A DNA stretch of 64,000 bases from Gammaproteobacteria bacterium (GCA_018672815.1 JABHDX010000118.1:1-64000); one strand, 5' to 3'. Positions 37,915 through 47,353 are shown, numbered from the stretch's first letter. The notes: generated by a model not told the origin, from the sequence alone. Numbers and translations are program-made.

Positions 37915-38016
37915 TTAGTTCCAACTGGCTCTGATCTTCGTTTCAAGTTGCTGTATTAAATCATCATCAACGCTGGTAAACAAGTGTCCATAGACATCCA
38001 CTGTGGTTGATATAGC
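37915..38016 (-). pseudogene. Tyrosine recombinase (phage-type integrase) C-terminal remnant
   Basis: Reading from about 38016 to the TAA at 37917-37915 gives ISTTVDVYGHLFTS, then DDDLIQQLETKIRASWN and the stop. T-x-D-x-Y-G-H-L-F is the catalytic tyrosine motif of many tyrosine recombinases. Nothing upstream restores the H-x-x-R box, so only the last 30-odd codons remain. It lies 98 bases from the 5' end of tRNA-Ser, so it is likely what is left of an element that used this tRNA. Confidence 0.75.
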
Positions 38017-38134
38017 AGAAAACCTTTATCACTACTTACTCAGAGCAGAGTTATTGAAGAAACAATTTAAAGATCATCCTGAGTTATTAGAACAGGGTGG
38101 ATTCCCTCAAATAAAAGAAGAACTAACAGATTAA
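37994..38134 (+). pseudogene. Gene fragment, 3' end of an unidentified coding sequence
   Basis: The frame is open after a TAG at 37991-37993 to a TAA at 38132-38134. It has a protein-like tail: AENLYHYLLRAELLKKQ, then FKDHPELLEQGGFPQIKEE and LTD. A GTG at 38003 could start a 43-residue peptide, but no good ribosome site is seen. It shares TTAA with the convergent tspO stop, just as intact gene pairs do in this genome. It may be a truncated former neighbour of tspO. I do not recognise the family. Confidence 0.45.
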
Positions 38135-38541
38135 ACAGGAGAATTTAAGTAGGTAATAGTTAATTGCAAACAAGTGGCAAAAGTAGCCCAGAGAAGATAT
38201 GGAATATTTGCGTAGACTATCCAGCGAAGCTCAGGAGCGGCATACCACAGTGCATAGAGGGCCCAGACAAGCGTCCCAGCGACAAACAGAATATCAATTG
38301 AAGCAAGTAAGTTGTTTTTGAGACCAAACTGTAGTGGAGTAAATGCAAAATTAAATACAAGATTTAGAGCAAAAGGTAGTGCAATAATCCAAGGAATCTG
38401 CTTTGTGAATGCCCTATAAAAAACAGTACCGAATGAAATTGCGATAATCGCATAAAGCATTGCCCACACTGGACCAAAGAGCCACGCCGGTGGCGACCAA
38501 GAAGGTTTTATAAGTTGTGCATACCATTCATAACTTTGCAT
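38131..38541 (-). CDS. tspO: TspO/MBR-family tryptophan-rich sensory protein
   Basis: A 136-residue membrane protein with five predicted helices. The family signatures are KPSWSPPAWLFGPVWAMLYA, LPFALNLVFNFAFTPLQFGL and WYAAPELRWIVYANIPYLLW. The family binds porphyrins or tryptophan products and is linked to stress and light signalling. It lies between the two tRNA-Ser repeats. The DNA is locally GC-rich (38 of 60 bases G or C at 38221-38280), unlike its neighbours, so it looks horizontally acquired. Confidence 0.9.
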   Translation of the reverse strand: MQSYEWYAQLIKPSWSPPAWLFGPVWAMLYAIIAISFGTVFYRAFTKQIPWIIALPFALNLVFNFAFTPLQFGLKNNLLASIDILFVAGTLVWALYALWYAAPELRWIVYANIPYLLWATFATCLQLTITYLNSPV

Positions 38542-38598
38542 ATAACTTATATATTATATTGGATAAGTATTTTTATCAAAAAACCAGGATAGACTGAC

Positions 38599-38680
38599 GC
38601 ATTCGATGCTCTGCCACCTCTCCTTGTTCTTTAGAATCTGTATTCTGTATTGTCTCTGAATGATTTCAAAGATTTATCCA
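38599..38680. repeat. Direct repeat copy 2: orphan tRNA-Ser 5' half and promoter region
   Basis: Equivalent to 37792-37873 in the same orientation. Read on the minus strand it has a promoter-like TTGAAA, then CAGAAT about 16 bases on, then GGAGAGGTGGCAGAGC as in the tRNA 5' half, and then diverges after the D arm. It cannot fold as a tRNA. It is the far boundary of the tspO-containing segment. Confidence 0.85.
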
Positions 38681-38728
38681 ATTTTCTATCTGATCACATA
38701 ATGATTTTCTAGTCTCCAACTTAAAAAA

Positions 38729-39421
38729 TTAGATCAAATAAAATAAGGAAATTAATAGAACAAGAAGAGGAAACCATTTAAGAGACTTAATAAATAGGAT
38801 TCTTCTCTTAAACTCAACTGAATCATTAACCCATGGATATGGTTCTTCAGGTATAGATACTTCTAAGAAGTCACACAGTGGCTCCCATCCATCCTTTGCA
38901 GAATGAACCAATAGTCGATCTTGAGAAATATACTTCTTTACAGACTCAATGTGCCTAGTAAATACTTTCATAGCAAATTCCTTATCCTCAAAACGGTTCA
39001 AAAATGGAGGACCAAATACTGTGTTATGCATCATTTTCATGAGGCGATCACTTCTTGGAAAGATCCGCCTAATCCATTTCGGAAAGTTCATGGGAACTTG
39101 ATAAATCGTACCTCTTGCACTGTCATACCAAGCACTTGCATCCCTAACACTCAAAATAACTTTTGCATTGGGATACTCATCAGCTAATTCTTTATAGTAT
39201 GCAATTGCAGGCCAATCTACAGCGGATTGATAATTTTTGAAAACTTGCTCCCAATTCATTGGTTCACCTAGTGAGGCATTATAAAAATAATTTGTTTGTT
39301 CACCACTGAGGATAACTTCTTTCATATGGTGACAAGGACCAAAACCCAACTTCTCTAGAGCAACCTTTAAGGAAAGTGTTCCTGTCCTTCCAAAGCCTGC
39401 TCCTATTATCTTTAATGCCAT
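38729..39421 (-). CDS. Sulfotransferase-family protein with C-terminal membrane helix
   Basis: A 230-residue P-loop sulfotransferase-like protein. MALKIIGAGFGRTGTLSLK is the 5'-phosphosulfate-binding loop, and KVILSVRDASAWYDSARG corresponds to the 3'-phosphate-binding region. The segment FPLLVLLISLFYLI at the very end is a membrane anchor. The acceptor is unknown. Members of this G-x-G-R-T-G-T group are common in marine and fungal genomes. Confidence 0.85.
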   Translation of the reverse strand: MALKIIGAGFGRTGTLSLKVALEKLGFGPCHHMKEVILSGEQTNYFYNASLGEPMNWEQVFKNYQSAVDWPAIAYYKELADEYPNAKVILSVRDASAWYDSARGTIYQVPMNFPKWIRRIFPRSDRLMKMMHNTVFGPPFLNRFEDKEFAMKVFTRHIESVKKYISQDRLLVHSAKDGWEPLCDFLEVSIPEEPYPWVNDSVEFKRRILFIKSLKWFPLLVLLISLFYLI

Positions 39422-39574
39422 ACAGATATCTTACCTATGACATAGTGTAAAACAAAATATTCCATTGATTTCAAATTGTGATGGATCAGAAATTAGATCG
39501 AAGGTAGATCATTATTGGTAAGACTAATATGATAATCTTATTTCATATATAAATTGTTGAGTAAATAATAATTC

Positions 39575-41146
39575 ATGAACAAAGACAATCATCCAGAGAT
39601 CGGAGGAAGATCGGCTAAAATAGCATTAGCACTATTGGTCATTGTCTATATTTTCAATTTTGTAGACAGACAAATATTATCTGTTTTGGCTGAAGAAATT
39701 AAAGCAGATCTTAACATCAGTGATAGTGATTTAGGGTTTCTATTTGGTACTGCATTTGCTGTCTTTTATTCTATATTTGGGATACCTCTAGGTAAGCTTG
39801 CAGATGTCTGGTCAAGAAAAAATATACTGAGTATAGGTCTAGCAACGTGGAGTTTAATGACGGTCCTTTCTGGGACAGCTAAATCCTTTACTTCTTTATC
39901 CATATACAGGGTTGGTGTTGGGATCGGAGAATCGAGTGCAAGTCCTGCTTCTTATTCACTATTATCAGACTACTTTTCACCAAAAATACGAACAACCATA
40001 CTTGCGATTTATTCAAGTGGAGTCTACCTAGGAGCTGGTATTGGTTTATTTTTAGGTGGTTGGATTGTTGAATTATGGTCATCAGCCTACCCTATATCAA
40101 TTGATGCCCCTTTCGGACTAAAAGCATGGCAAGCAGCATTTGTGATTGTGGGTTTACCTGGAATATTATTAGCCTTCTTCACTTGGAATATTAAAGAACC
40201 TAAAAGGGGTGGAAGCGAGGGTATTGAAAGTCAAATTGAACCACATCCCTTTAGATTAATGCTTAAAGAATTTATAGGAATTTCTCCATTTGGCTTAATT
40301 ACAACTAAAGAACCCATTAAACTACTCTCTATCAATGCTCTTATTGGAAGCATCATCAGTATGATTTGTTTTGGTCTGTATCGCATAACTGGTGATACAG
40401 TGCAATGGGTTGCATTTGGAATTGGAATATATTTTTTGACCTGCTGGATTCAGGGATTAAAAACGAGAGATCCTGTTACCTTTGAAATGATTTTTAAAAC
40501 CAAGTCTTTCATACTCGTCGTTTTTGGATTTCCTTCTATCAGCTTTATCACCTATTCCATGGCTGCGTTTGGTCCTTCTTTTTATATGAGAAATTATGGA
40601 ATCACTGAAGCGGAAGTTGCAACAATACTTGGATTGATTACAGCGGTTTCAGGATCTATCGGAGTCATTAGTGGGGGCATCATAGCTGATAAGCTTAGAG
40701 AGAAATACATCAATGGGAGACTGTATGTAGGATTTGCTGTAATAATCTTGGGTATACCTACAGCATTGGCATTTTTATACAGCAAAAACCTCTATGCATC
40801 ATATGTTTACTATGCTTTATTTCAAATAATCACTCCTATGTGGGTAGGCATTGCACCAGCAACTGTCTCTGATCTAGTTCTTCCCAGAATGAGAGGGTTA
40901 GCCAGTGCGTTTTATCTGTTGATGGTGAGTATGATTGGCCTAGCTCTCGGGCCCTACTGTGTCGGTAAATTAAGTGACATTTATCAATCCACAGGGTATT
41001 CATCGGGTGAAGCATTAAAAACGGCCCTTGCTACAGGCTTACTGGCTCTTATTGTGACAGCTATTGCGTTAACCTTTGCTTGTTATTACTTACCTCGGGA
41101 TGAGGCGAGTAAAGTTGAGAGAGCGAAAGCTTTGGGAGAGCTATAA
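39575..41146 (+). CDS. MFS transporter, spinster-like
   Basis: A 523-residue twelve-helix carrier. The N-terminal VIVYIFNFVDRQILSVLAEE is typical of spinster-type MFS proteins. The loop 2-3 motif is GKLADVWSRKNIL, and GVGIGESSASPASYSLLSDY is the conserved helix 4-5 region. The substrate is unknown. It is convergent with the cupin gene, with stops 2 bases apart. Confidence 0.9.
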   Translation: MNKDNHPEIGGRSAKIALALLVIVYIFNFVDRQILSVLAEEIKADLNISDSDLGFLFGTAFAVFYSIFGIPLGKLADVWSRKNILSIGLATWSLMTVLSGTAKSFTSLSIYRVGVGIGESSASPASYSLLSDYFSPKIRTTILAIYSSGVYLGAGIGLFLGGWIVELWSSAYPISIDAPFGLKAWQAAFVIVGLPGILLAFFTWNIKEPKRGGSEGIESQIEPHPFRLMLKEFIGISPFGLITTKEPIKLLSINALIGSIISMICFGLYRITGDTVQWVAFGIGIYFLTCWIQGLKTRDPVTFEMIFKTKSFILVVFGFPSISFITYSMAAFGPSFYMRNYGITEAEVATILGLITAVSGSIGVISGGIIADKLREKYINGRLYVGFAVIILGIPTALAFLYSKNLYASYVYYALFQIITPMWVGIAPATVSDLVLPRMRGLASAFYLLMVSMIGLALGPYCVGKLSDIYQSTGYSSGEALKTALATGLLALIVTAIALTFACYYLPRDEASKVERAKALGEL

Positions 41147-41148
41147 CA

Positions 41149-41937
41149 CTACTCTTGGTAAGCAATCCATATTTTCAAAACACCATTCGGTACTGAGAAT
41201 ATCCCATCCCAACCTGAAGGCACAAGAATACCTTCTCCTGGGTTAGTAATAAGTTGCTCACCATTCTTATTGGTTAATATGATGGAGCCTTTCAGTGGAT
41301 ACATAAATTCATGAAATGTCTCAGAACCAGAAACAGAACCTGCACTTGATTCCCATAGGCCAATCTGAAACGTTTCATTTTTATTTGAAAAAAATGTGAG
41401 ATCCCTTGCTGTTAAATCACTTTCACCAGGAGAATATTCTTCAAAGTCACCCAGCTCATATTGAAACACTCTAGCATCATTAATTTTTACAATGTAATTA
41501 GCATCAACATTCTCAGTTTCATTAATTCCATCAACGGCATAGATAATTTTTAAATCTTTTGTAATTGCGAAATCACCCATCCAGCCTTTAGGAATCATAA
41601 AGGATTCACCTACTCGATAAATATGGTTATGCCCATCGACAGTTTTTGTCAAAACTTCACCTTCTAGAATATACATATATTCATTATAAGGATAAGGTTC
41701 ATCAATGATTTCTGAACCAACTTTTGATTGATAAATTCCAATAATAAAGTTTTCATCATTGGATGTGAATATTTCAAGATCTTTAGATAAAAATTCAGCA
41801 TAACCAGTATCAACAGACTCAAACTCTATTGCTTGTAGTTCATCGAAAGTATTTTTATTCAATTGAATTAAATCTGATGCGTTAGATACATGAATTAATG
41901 AAAAAAAAATCGAAGCAATAGTTAAAAATTTATACAT
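41149..41937 (-). CDS. Exported double-cupin protein
   Basis: A 262-residue protein with a signal peptide (about 1-20) and two cupin barrels. The first has EYMYILEGEVLTKTVDGHNH and VGESFMIPKGWMGDF. The second has FHEFMYPLKGSIILTNKNGE and PGEGILVPSGWDGIF. Both halves resemble the (S)-ureidoglycine aminohydrolase/DUF861-like cupins. No enzyme activity can be assigned. It is co-directional with the thioesterase gene. Confidence 0.8.
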   Translation of the reverse strand: MYKFLTIASIFFSLIHVSNASDLIQLNKNTFDELQAIEFESVDTGYAEFLSKDLEIFTSNDENFIIGIYQSKVGSEIIDEPYPYNEYMYILEGEVLTKTVDGHNHIYRVGESFMIPKGWMGDFAITKDLKIIYAVDGINETENVDANYIVKINDARVFQYELGDFEEYSPGESDLTARDLTFFSNKNETFQIGLWESSAGSVSGSETFHEFMYPLKGSIILTNKNGEQLITNPGEGILVPSGWDGIFSVPNGVLKIWIAYQE

Positions 41938-41951
41938 CCAATAATTATAGT

Positions 41952-42434
41952 CTACTTATGTCTTAATCCTAGCCTTAAATCAAAATCTAATTTGCCTGCT
42001 TCATTATGTCTTTGCATAACTTGTTCAAGACTCTGTAAAATTTTCTCAGGCATATTTGTAGTTTTTCTAATATTCATATCCACATGAGCCACTATTGTTT
42101 CTGAGATAGCAGCTAACTCATTATCTTTATTGAGAAGAATCCCAACAAAATGTATTAGCTTATGATTGGAGTCAATTATTTTAAATCTTGAATAAATCGT
42201 TTCACCCTCAATAAATTCTTTCAAATATCGAATACTATCTTCTAAAGCAAAAGTTGAAAAACCTTCCTTAAAATAATCTTGATCAAACCCAATTTCTTCA
42301 AACAGTGGTCTAGAGTAAACATCAAAAGATCGGAGATAATAAGCCACATTCATATGGCCATTGATATCACACATGTCTTCTGTCACTATTTTCTCAGCAC
42401 CTATGTATGGAAATTTATTTTTAATATCGGTCAT
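41952..42434 (-). CDS. Acyl-CoA thioesterase, hot-dog fold (4HBT family)
   Basis: A 160-residue protein. VTEDMCDINGHMNVAYYLRS carries the D-x-N-G-H-M-N active-site pattern of 4-hydroxybenzoyl-CoA thioesterase-like proteins, and ETIYSRFKIIDSNHKLIH follows. Its substrate is unknown. Its ATG directly abuts the fetB stop. Confidence 0.83.
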   Translation of the reverse strand: MTDIKNKFPYIGAEKIVTEDMCDINGHMNVAYYLRSFDVYSRPLFEEIGFDQDYFKEGFSTFALEDSIRYLKEFIEGETIYSRFKIIDSNHKLIHFVGILLNKDNELAAISETIVAHVDMNIRKTTNMPEKILQSLEQVMQRHNEAGKLDFDLRLGLRHK

Positions 42435-43136
42435 TTAGTCATCATTTGTTTTATTAAAATAGAGATATATTGCAGCGGATAAGCCTGCAGTACTAAAAAT
42501 CATACACATTACCATAATTTGATAACGAGCTGCAGTTAATGGATCAATACCAGATAGGATTTGTCCAGTCATCATTCCTGGAAGCGCCACTAAACCAACA
42601 GCTAATAGAGCATTAATTTGAGGAATCATTGCAGCTCCCATAGCAATTTTTCTGGCTTCAATATAGCTTTCACCTCTATTGATTTCAGCTGTAAATCGTT
42701 CTCCAACTAAACTGATTGTATTCATACTGTTAGCAAATACCATACCTGATAGTGGAATTATATATTGAGGTTCAAACCAGCGAGGAAGCTCTAAAATAAT
42801 TTGAGTAACCAATAATAGAACGCCAATTCCACTAATTCCAAGAGAGATAAAAATAATAGAGAATGCTCTTATGCCTTTTTGTTGTAATGGACGAAGAGCA
42901 ATATAAGAAGACATCAGAACCATAAATATTACAACTAAAAGAACTAATATTGGACTGTCAGTCTCAAATATATATGTCAAAATATAGCCTACTAACAAAA
43001 GCTGTATAAGCATTCTAATATTGGCATAAATTGCTTGTATAGAATCAAGCTCCCATAACTTCATAATGAGAATCAATAGAATGACTGGTATGAAACCTAT
43101 CAGAAGACTGGTAATTGATATTATATTAACTGACAC
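42435..43136 (-). CDS. fetB: FetB/UPF0014-family ABC transporter permease
   Basis: A 233-residue, multi-helix membrane protein. AIYANIRMLIQLLLVGYIL, PLSGMVFANSMNTISLVGER, EARKIAMGAAMIPQINALL and LPGMMTGQILSGIDPL are UPF0014/FetB signatures (iron export permease in E. coli FetAB). No ATPase partner gene (fetA) is adjacent, so it may pair with a subunit encoded elsewhere. Confidence 0.85.
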   Translation of the reverse strand: MSVNIISITSLLIGFIPVILLILIMKLWELDSIQAIYANIRMLIQLLLVGYILTYIFETDSPILVLLVVIFMVLMSSYIALRPLQQKGIRAFSIIFISLGISGIGVLLLVTQIILELPRWFEPQYIIPLSGMVFANSMNTISLVGERFTAEINRGESYIEARKIAMGAAMIPQINALLAVGLVALPGMMTGQILSGIDPLTAARYQIMVMCMIFSTAGLSAAIYLYFNKTNDD

Positions 43137-43158
43137 TATTTCTATGATGAATTAAGCA

Positions 43159-43614
43159 CTATGAATGCTTAATATTCATAGTGATTTCAGCAGTAAATAC
43201 GGTTTCATCATTTTTGTCTTTAATAATCACTGGCACAAGTGTTTCTCCTTCTTTGCTCCAGTCTATCCCAGTACCATCAGAGATAGCCGTCAAATCAGTT
43301 TTAGCTTTCTTGAGATACTTTACTGTCATACCTGATGGGATCCATCTACTTTTATCTTTGACTGAAACTTCTGTCATAAGACCGCCTGCAAATTCAGCCA
43401 TATTGCACATCGCTATGGCATGAACAGTATTAATATGGTTTGTGACTGCTTTTCTTTTTTTTATTTTTATCTCAACATAATTACTCTCAATCTCAATAAT
43501 CTTAGGTCGAATTGATAAAAAGTAAGGAGCGTTAAGACAGATACCTAGGCCAAATAGTTTTTTTCCGAATGGATAATTAATGGCTTTTTTATATAATTTT
43601 AGTGTCTTTCTCAT
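43159..43614 (-). CDS. DUF4442 hot-dog protein
   Basis: A 151-residue protein. VTNHINTVHAIAMCNMAEFA is the N-H-x-x-T-x-H-A pattern of DUF4442, related to YbgC/PaaI thioesterases. Co-orientation with the acyl-CoA thioesterase and fetB suggests a lipid-linked function, but this is inference. The gene starts after a 148-base gap from amt in which I see nothing certain. Confidence 0.8.
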   Translation of the reverse strand: MRKTLKLYKKAINYPFGKKLFGLGICLNAPYFLSIRPKIIEIESNYVEIKIKKRKAVTNHINTVHAIAMCNMAEFAGGLMTEVSVKDKSRWIPSGMTVKYLKKAKTDLTAISDGTGIDWSKEGETLVPVIIKDKNDETVFTAEITMNIKHS

Positions 43615-43762
43615 ATTTATTTATTAGTTATCAATCTTAGCATACTCAATCCAATCAAGTAGTAAACGATGCTGATCTGGATATTTTTTATTAGAACAAT
43701 TTTTGATAGTTACATTATTTTAACTCTAATACCTAAATAGAACTTTATGGTTTTTGTTTAGA

Positions 43763-45073
43763 TTAATCTAAATTATATCCACGTTCCCCATGCAATGTAA
43801 TATCTAGGCCATCAGACTCTTGTTCTTCTGATACTCTTAATCCCATAGTTTTATCGATGACTTTAAGAATTATATAACTCACGCTGCCACAATAAACAAT
43901 TGTCACTATGACTCCTATCATTTGTGCTAAAACTTGAGAACTGATTGTTCCATCTATGCCAGAACCTCCAAATGTTGCTGATGAAAATACACCCGTTAGT
44001 ATCGCTCCAACAATTCCCCCTACTCCATGAACACCAAAGACATCTAAAGAATCATCGTAGCCTAGTTTTCTTTTTAGAGATGTTGATGCAAAATAACAGA
44101 CAACGCCAGATGCCAAACCTATAGCAATTGCACCTAATGGGCCGACACTTCCAGATGCTGGAGTTATAGCAACTAAACCTGCAACAGCTCCTGTAATGAT
44201 TCCTAATAGACTGGCTTTATTTGAAAATATTTTTTCCATTAATGCCCAGGTTAAAGCTGCTGCAGCTGTGGCTACTTGTGTCACAAGCATTGCCATAGCA
44301 GCAACTCCATCTGCAGCAAGTTCACTGCCTGCATTAAAGCCAAACCAACCTACCCAAAGCATGCATGCTCCAATAAAGGATAAGGCTAAATTATGAGGTG
44401 CCATTGGTGTACGAGGATAACCAATCCTTGGACCAATCACTATACAAGCAACCAAAGCTGCTATACCAGCATTGATATGAACAACAGTACCTCCAGCAAA
44501 ATCAATAATGCCAAAATTACTCAAATAACCACCACCCCATACGTTATGACATATTGGTGCATAGACTAAAATTAGCCATAATGCTGAGAAAACAGACATA
44601 GATGAAAACTTCATTCGGTCAGTAAATGCTCCAACGATTAAAGCAGGCGTAATTATTGCAAAAGTAGCTTGAAACATTACAAATAAACTTTCAGGAATGG
44701 TGCCTGAAACAGCATCAACTGTAATACCATTAAGAAACATGTTTCCAAAACCTCCCCAAAATGCATTCGGCTCTCCAAATGCGAGTGAGTAGCCAAAAAC
44801 AACCCAAATTAATGTTGCAATACCTGCAATCGCAATACATTGTGCAAGTACGGAAAGAATATTTTTACTCCTAACTAGGCCTCCATAAAAAAGTGCTAAA
44901 CCTGGAAGTGTCATAAATAAAACCAGTGCACTAGCTGTTAACATCCAAGATGTATCACCTGAGTCTAATTCATCAGTGTAGCCAACTGTTGGTATCAAAA
45001 TACCTACCAAACAAGCAAATAGCCCAAAACTAGTCATTAATTTTTTTAAATTTAATATTGTTGATTTGTCCAT
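43763..45073 (-). CDS. amtB: Ammonium transporter
   Basis: An inner-membrane Amt/MEP/Rh channel. A longer frame reaches 45124, overlapping glnK, but ATG 45073 with AGGA upstream gives MDKSTILNLKKLMTSFGLFA, then a signal peptide. That makes 436 residues, normal for the family. DTSWMLTASALVLFMTLPGL, APICHNVWGGGYLSNFGIID and FGVHGVGGIVGAILTG mark the pore and twin-His region. It is co-transcribed with glnK, the standard partner. Confidence 0.95.
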   Translation of the reverse strand: MDKSTILNLKKLMTSFGLFACLVGILIPTVGYTDELDSGDTSWMLTASALVLFMTLPGLALFYGGLVRSKNILSVLAQCIAIAGIATLIWVVFGYSLAFGEPNAFWGGFGNMFLNGITVDAVSGTIPESLFVMFQATFAIITPALIVGAFTDRMKFSSMSVFSALWLILVYAPICHNVWGGGYLSNFGIIDFAGGTVVHINAGIAALVACIVIGPRIGYPRTPMAPHNLALSFIGACMLWVGWFGFNAGSELAADGVAAMAMLVTQVATAAAALTWALMEKIFSNKASLLGIITGAVAGLVAITPASGSVGPLGAIAIGLASGVVCYFASTSLKRKLGYDDSLDVFGVHGVGGIVGAILTGVFSSATFGGSGIDGTISSQVLAQMIGVIVTIVYCGSVSYIILKVIDKTMGLRVSEEQESDGLDITLHGERGYNLD

Positions 45074-45113
45074 AATCTTATTCCTGAATATTTTATTGCT
45101 GTATGTTGAATTC

Positions 45114-45485
<372 letters not shown>

Positions 45486-45580
45486 TCATCATATTACGAG
45501 GGAAGTAATAATTAAATACATCAACAAGAATCTTGAGTTTATTGTGTTGTCTCTTCATTAAATTATTACTATGAATCAGC

Positions 45581-46219
45581 TTATTCAAAAGAAAAACCTT
45601 TACCAAGACTCAAGATTAAAAAATTATCTCCTGATGGTCCAACCAACGTACTGTCTGATGAAATATATTTAATAGTGGCATCTAATTCAGCTACTGTAAA
45701 ACCGTATCCAAATTCAATATAACTGCCTGCAGCGTCTTGAGAAAAATCTCCATAGGTGACATAAAGTCCATTTTCAAAAACATACGATGCTGAAACAAAA
45801 GTATAATCTAGAGTTGGTCCATCGAAGTTTTCATAATCACCAAAAGCTCCATCAAGGCAAAACGAGCTGTAGCAAAATCCTAAATTAATCTCTTCATAAG
45901 TATCATCAAAGTCATCGGTATAGTAATAACCTGTGAATCCAAGATTGTATGTAAAATCACCCGATTCATCAGAGCCTGAATAACCAAAAAATCCATCCAC
46001 TTCTAATCCTTCAGTCACTTGTGCAGCCCAAGTACCTGCATAAAAACCATTCGATGAATAATCCAATCCAGCTGATGCTGAAGATTTTTCCTGTGCGATG
46101 CCTCTAAAGATATACTCACTCTCATAACCAACATTAGCTGATGTCTCAGCATTAAGTTGATGAGGTGAAAATAATAGAATTAAAAGTATTGAAAATAAGA
46201 TATTTTCATTATTATTCAT
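45581..46219 (-). CDS. TorF-family putative porin
   Basis: A 212-residue exported protein with a signal peptide (ILFSILLILLFSPHQLNAE). Then ANVGYESEYIFRGIAQEKSS opens a series of amphipathic beta strands ending in a C-terminal aromatic (GKGFSFE). This is the pattern of TorF/Gcw_chp outer-membrane proteins. Its place upstream of glnK-amtB is frequent in proteobacteria and suggests a role in nitrogen uptake, which is inference. Confidence 0.85.
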   Translation of the reverse strand: MNNNENILFSILLILLFSPHQLNAETSANVGYESEYIFRGIAQEKSSASAGLDYSSNGFYAGTWAAQVTEGLEVDGFFGYSGSDESGDFTYNLGFTGYYYTDDFDDTYEEINLGFCYSSFCLDGAFGDYENFDGPTLDYTFVSASYVFENGLYVTYGDFSQDAAGSYIEFGYGFTVAELDATIKYISSDSTLVGPSGDNFLILSLGKGFSFE

Positions 46220-46513
46220 TGGCTTAGACTCCTAAAAAAGTTAGTAAATGATTAACTCATTGGTTCGAAAAAAATTAGATAAACACAAGGGATGTGCCTT
46301 ATTTTTTTTATAAATGGTAACTTATTTAGAGAACTGTTTAGCTTCTTGCTGCAAATTTCTCTTCGTATGGAAGTGAATATACTAGCTGCTTTTTTTCTGT
46401 CAAGAAAAAATAAACTTTAGGCTATTTTTCCTTCTTAAAGTATTATTTCTTCATAAATGATACTGAACAGAATAAAATTTTTCCGCAATCGTGGCATGTA
46501 ATTATTTGACAAT
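46220..46513. other. Divergent 294-base non-coding region
   Basis: It separates the TorF porin (minus) from the PPIase (plus). I see no gene, RNA or clear terminator, but it must contain promoters for both operons. The right part contains TTTTTTTCTGTCAAG and a run of A/T blocks. Confidence 0.5.
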
Positions 46514-47353
46514 ATGAGTCTTCAATCTAAATTACTACTATCCTCAATTGCATTGGGTACAACAATTGCTCTCTTCTCAATTATTGACACAAATAAAAAT
46601 TATGTGAAGTTGCCCAATCATGTTCTTGCTATTGTCAATGATGTTGTTATTGAAAAAAATAAATTAGACATCGTTCTAGATCTAATGGCACAAGATAAAA
46701 AAGAACGTTTAACAAAAAAAGACCAAGCACTTGCAATTGAAAGAATTATTGAAGAAGAACTACTCGTGCAATACGCCTATTCAAATGGACTCCTCAATGC
46801 TGATGAAAACATCAGAAAAACTATCATACGATCTGTTATTGATACTGTTGTTGATCAAGTCATAGCAATTAAACCAAATGAACAAGTACTGAAAGATTTC
46901 TATTTATCAAATCAGCCAATTTTTACTCTAGGTGAAGAGGTCAAAATCATTGTCCTGAATATTAAAAGCCTGGATGATGCGAATAACATCATTAGAATCT
47001 GGAAGGAAACCAAAAATGAATCACTATTATTAATTAAAGATACAATAAGGCAATCAACTATACCGAATGATTTCATACCATCGATAACTCTACCTCGATT
47101 GATTGGACCTAAACTTGCAAAGGTTGTTGACCGTCTAGAACTATATTCAATCAGCAAACCTATTGAAAATTATTCTGATTACAGTGTAGTAATTCTAAAA
47201 GATCGAAAAAATAAAAAAACACCCGATTATAAGAATATAAAACAAACAGTATTGCAAGAATACAAAAGAAGGATGAGAGAAGACATACTGTCTAATTTAG
47301 TAGCAGATCTAGAGAAAAAAGCTGAGATTAGAATCAACACCAACCTAAATTAA
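46514..47353 (+). CDS. Peptidyl-prolyl isomerase, parvulin/SurA-like
   Basis: A 279-residue envelope protein with an N-terminal anchor (about 5-24) and a SurA-like helical N-domain (LAIVNDVVIEKNKLDIVLDL). A long helical region precedes a weak parvulin-like domain (EEVKIIVLNIKSLDDANN). Classical PPIase motifs are not all visible. It may serve mainly as a chaperone for the HupE-family protein. The stop shares a base with the hupE ATG (TAATG), so the two are coupled. Confidence 0.7.
   Translation: MSLQSKLLLSSIALGTTIALFSIIDTNKNYVKLPNHVLAIVNDVVIEKNKLDIVLDLMAQDKKERLTKKDQALAIERIIEEELLVQYAYSNGLLNADENIRKTIIRSVIDTVVDQVIAIKPNEQVLKDFYLSNQPIFTLGEEVKIIVLNIKSLDDANNIIRIWKETKNESLLLIKDTIRQSTIPNDFIPSITLPRLIGPKLAKVVDRLELYSISKPIENYSDYSVVILKDRKNKKTPDYKNIKQTVLQEYKRRMREDILSNLVADLEKKAEIRINTNLN

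Noticed and set aside
38599..38640. Second tRNA-Ser gene
   Set aside because: Only the acceptor 5' strand and D arm are present; there is no anticodon arm, variable arm or T arm to complete a tRNA.
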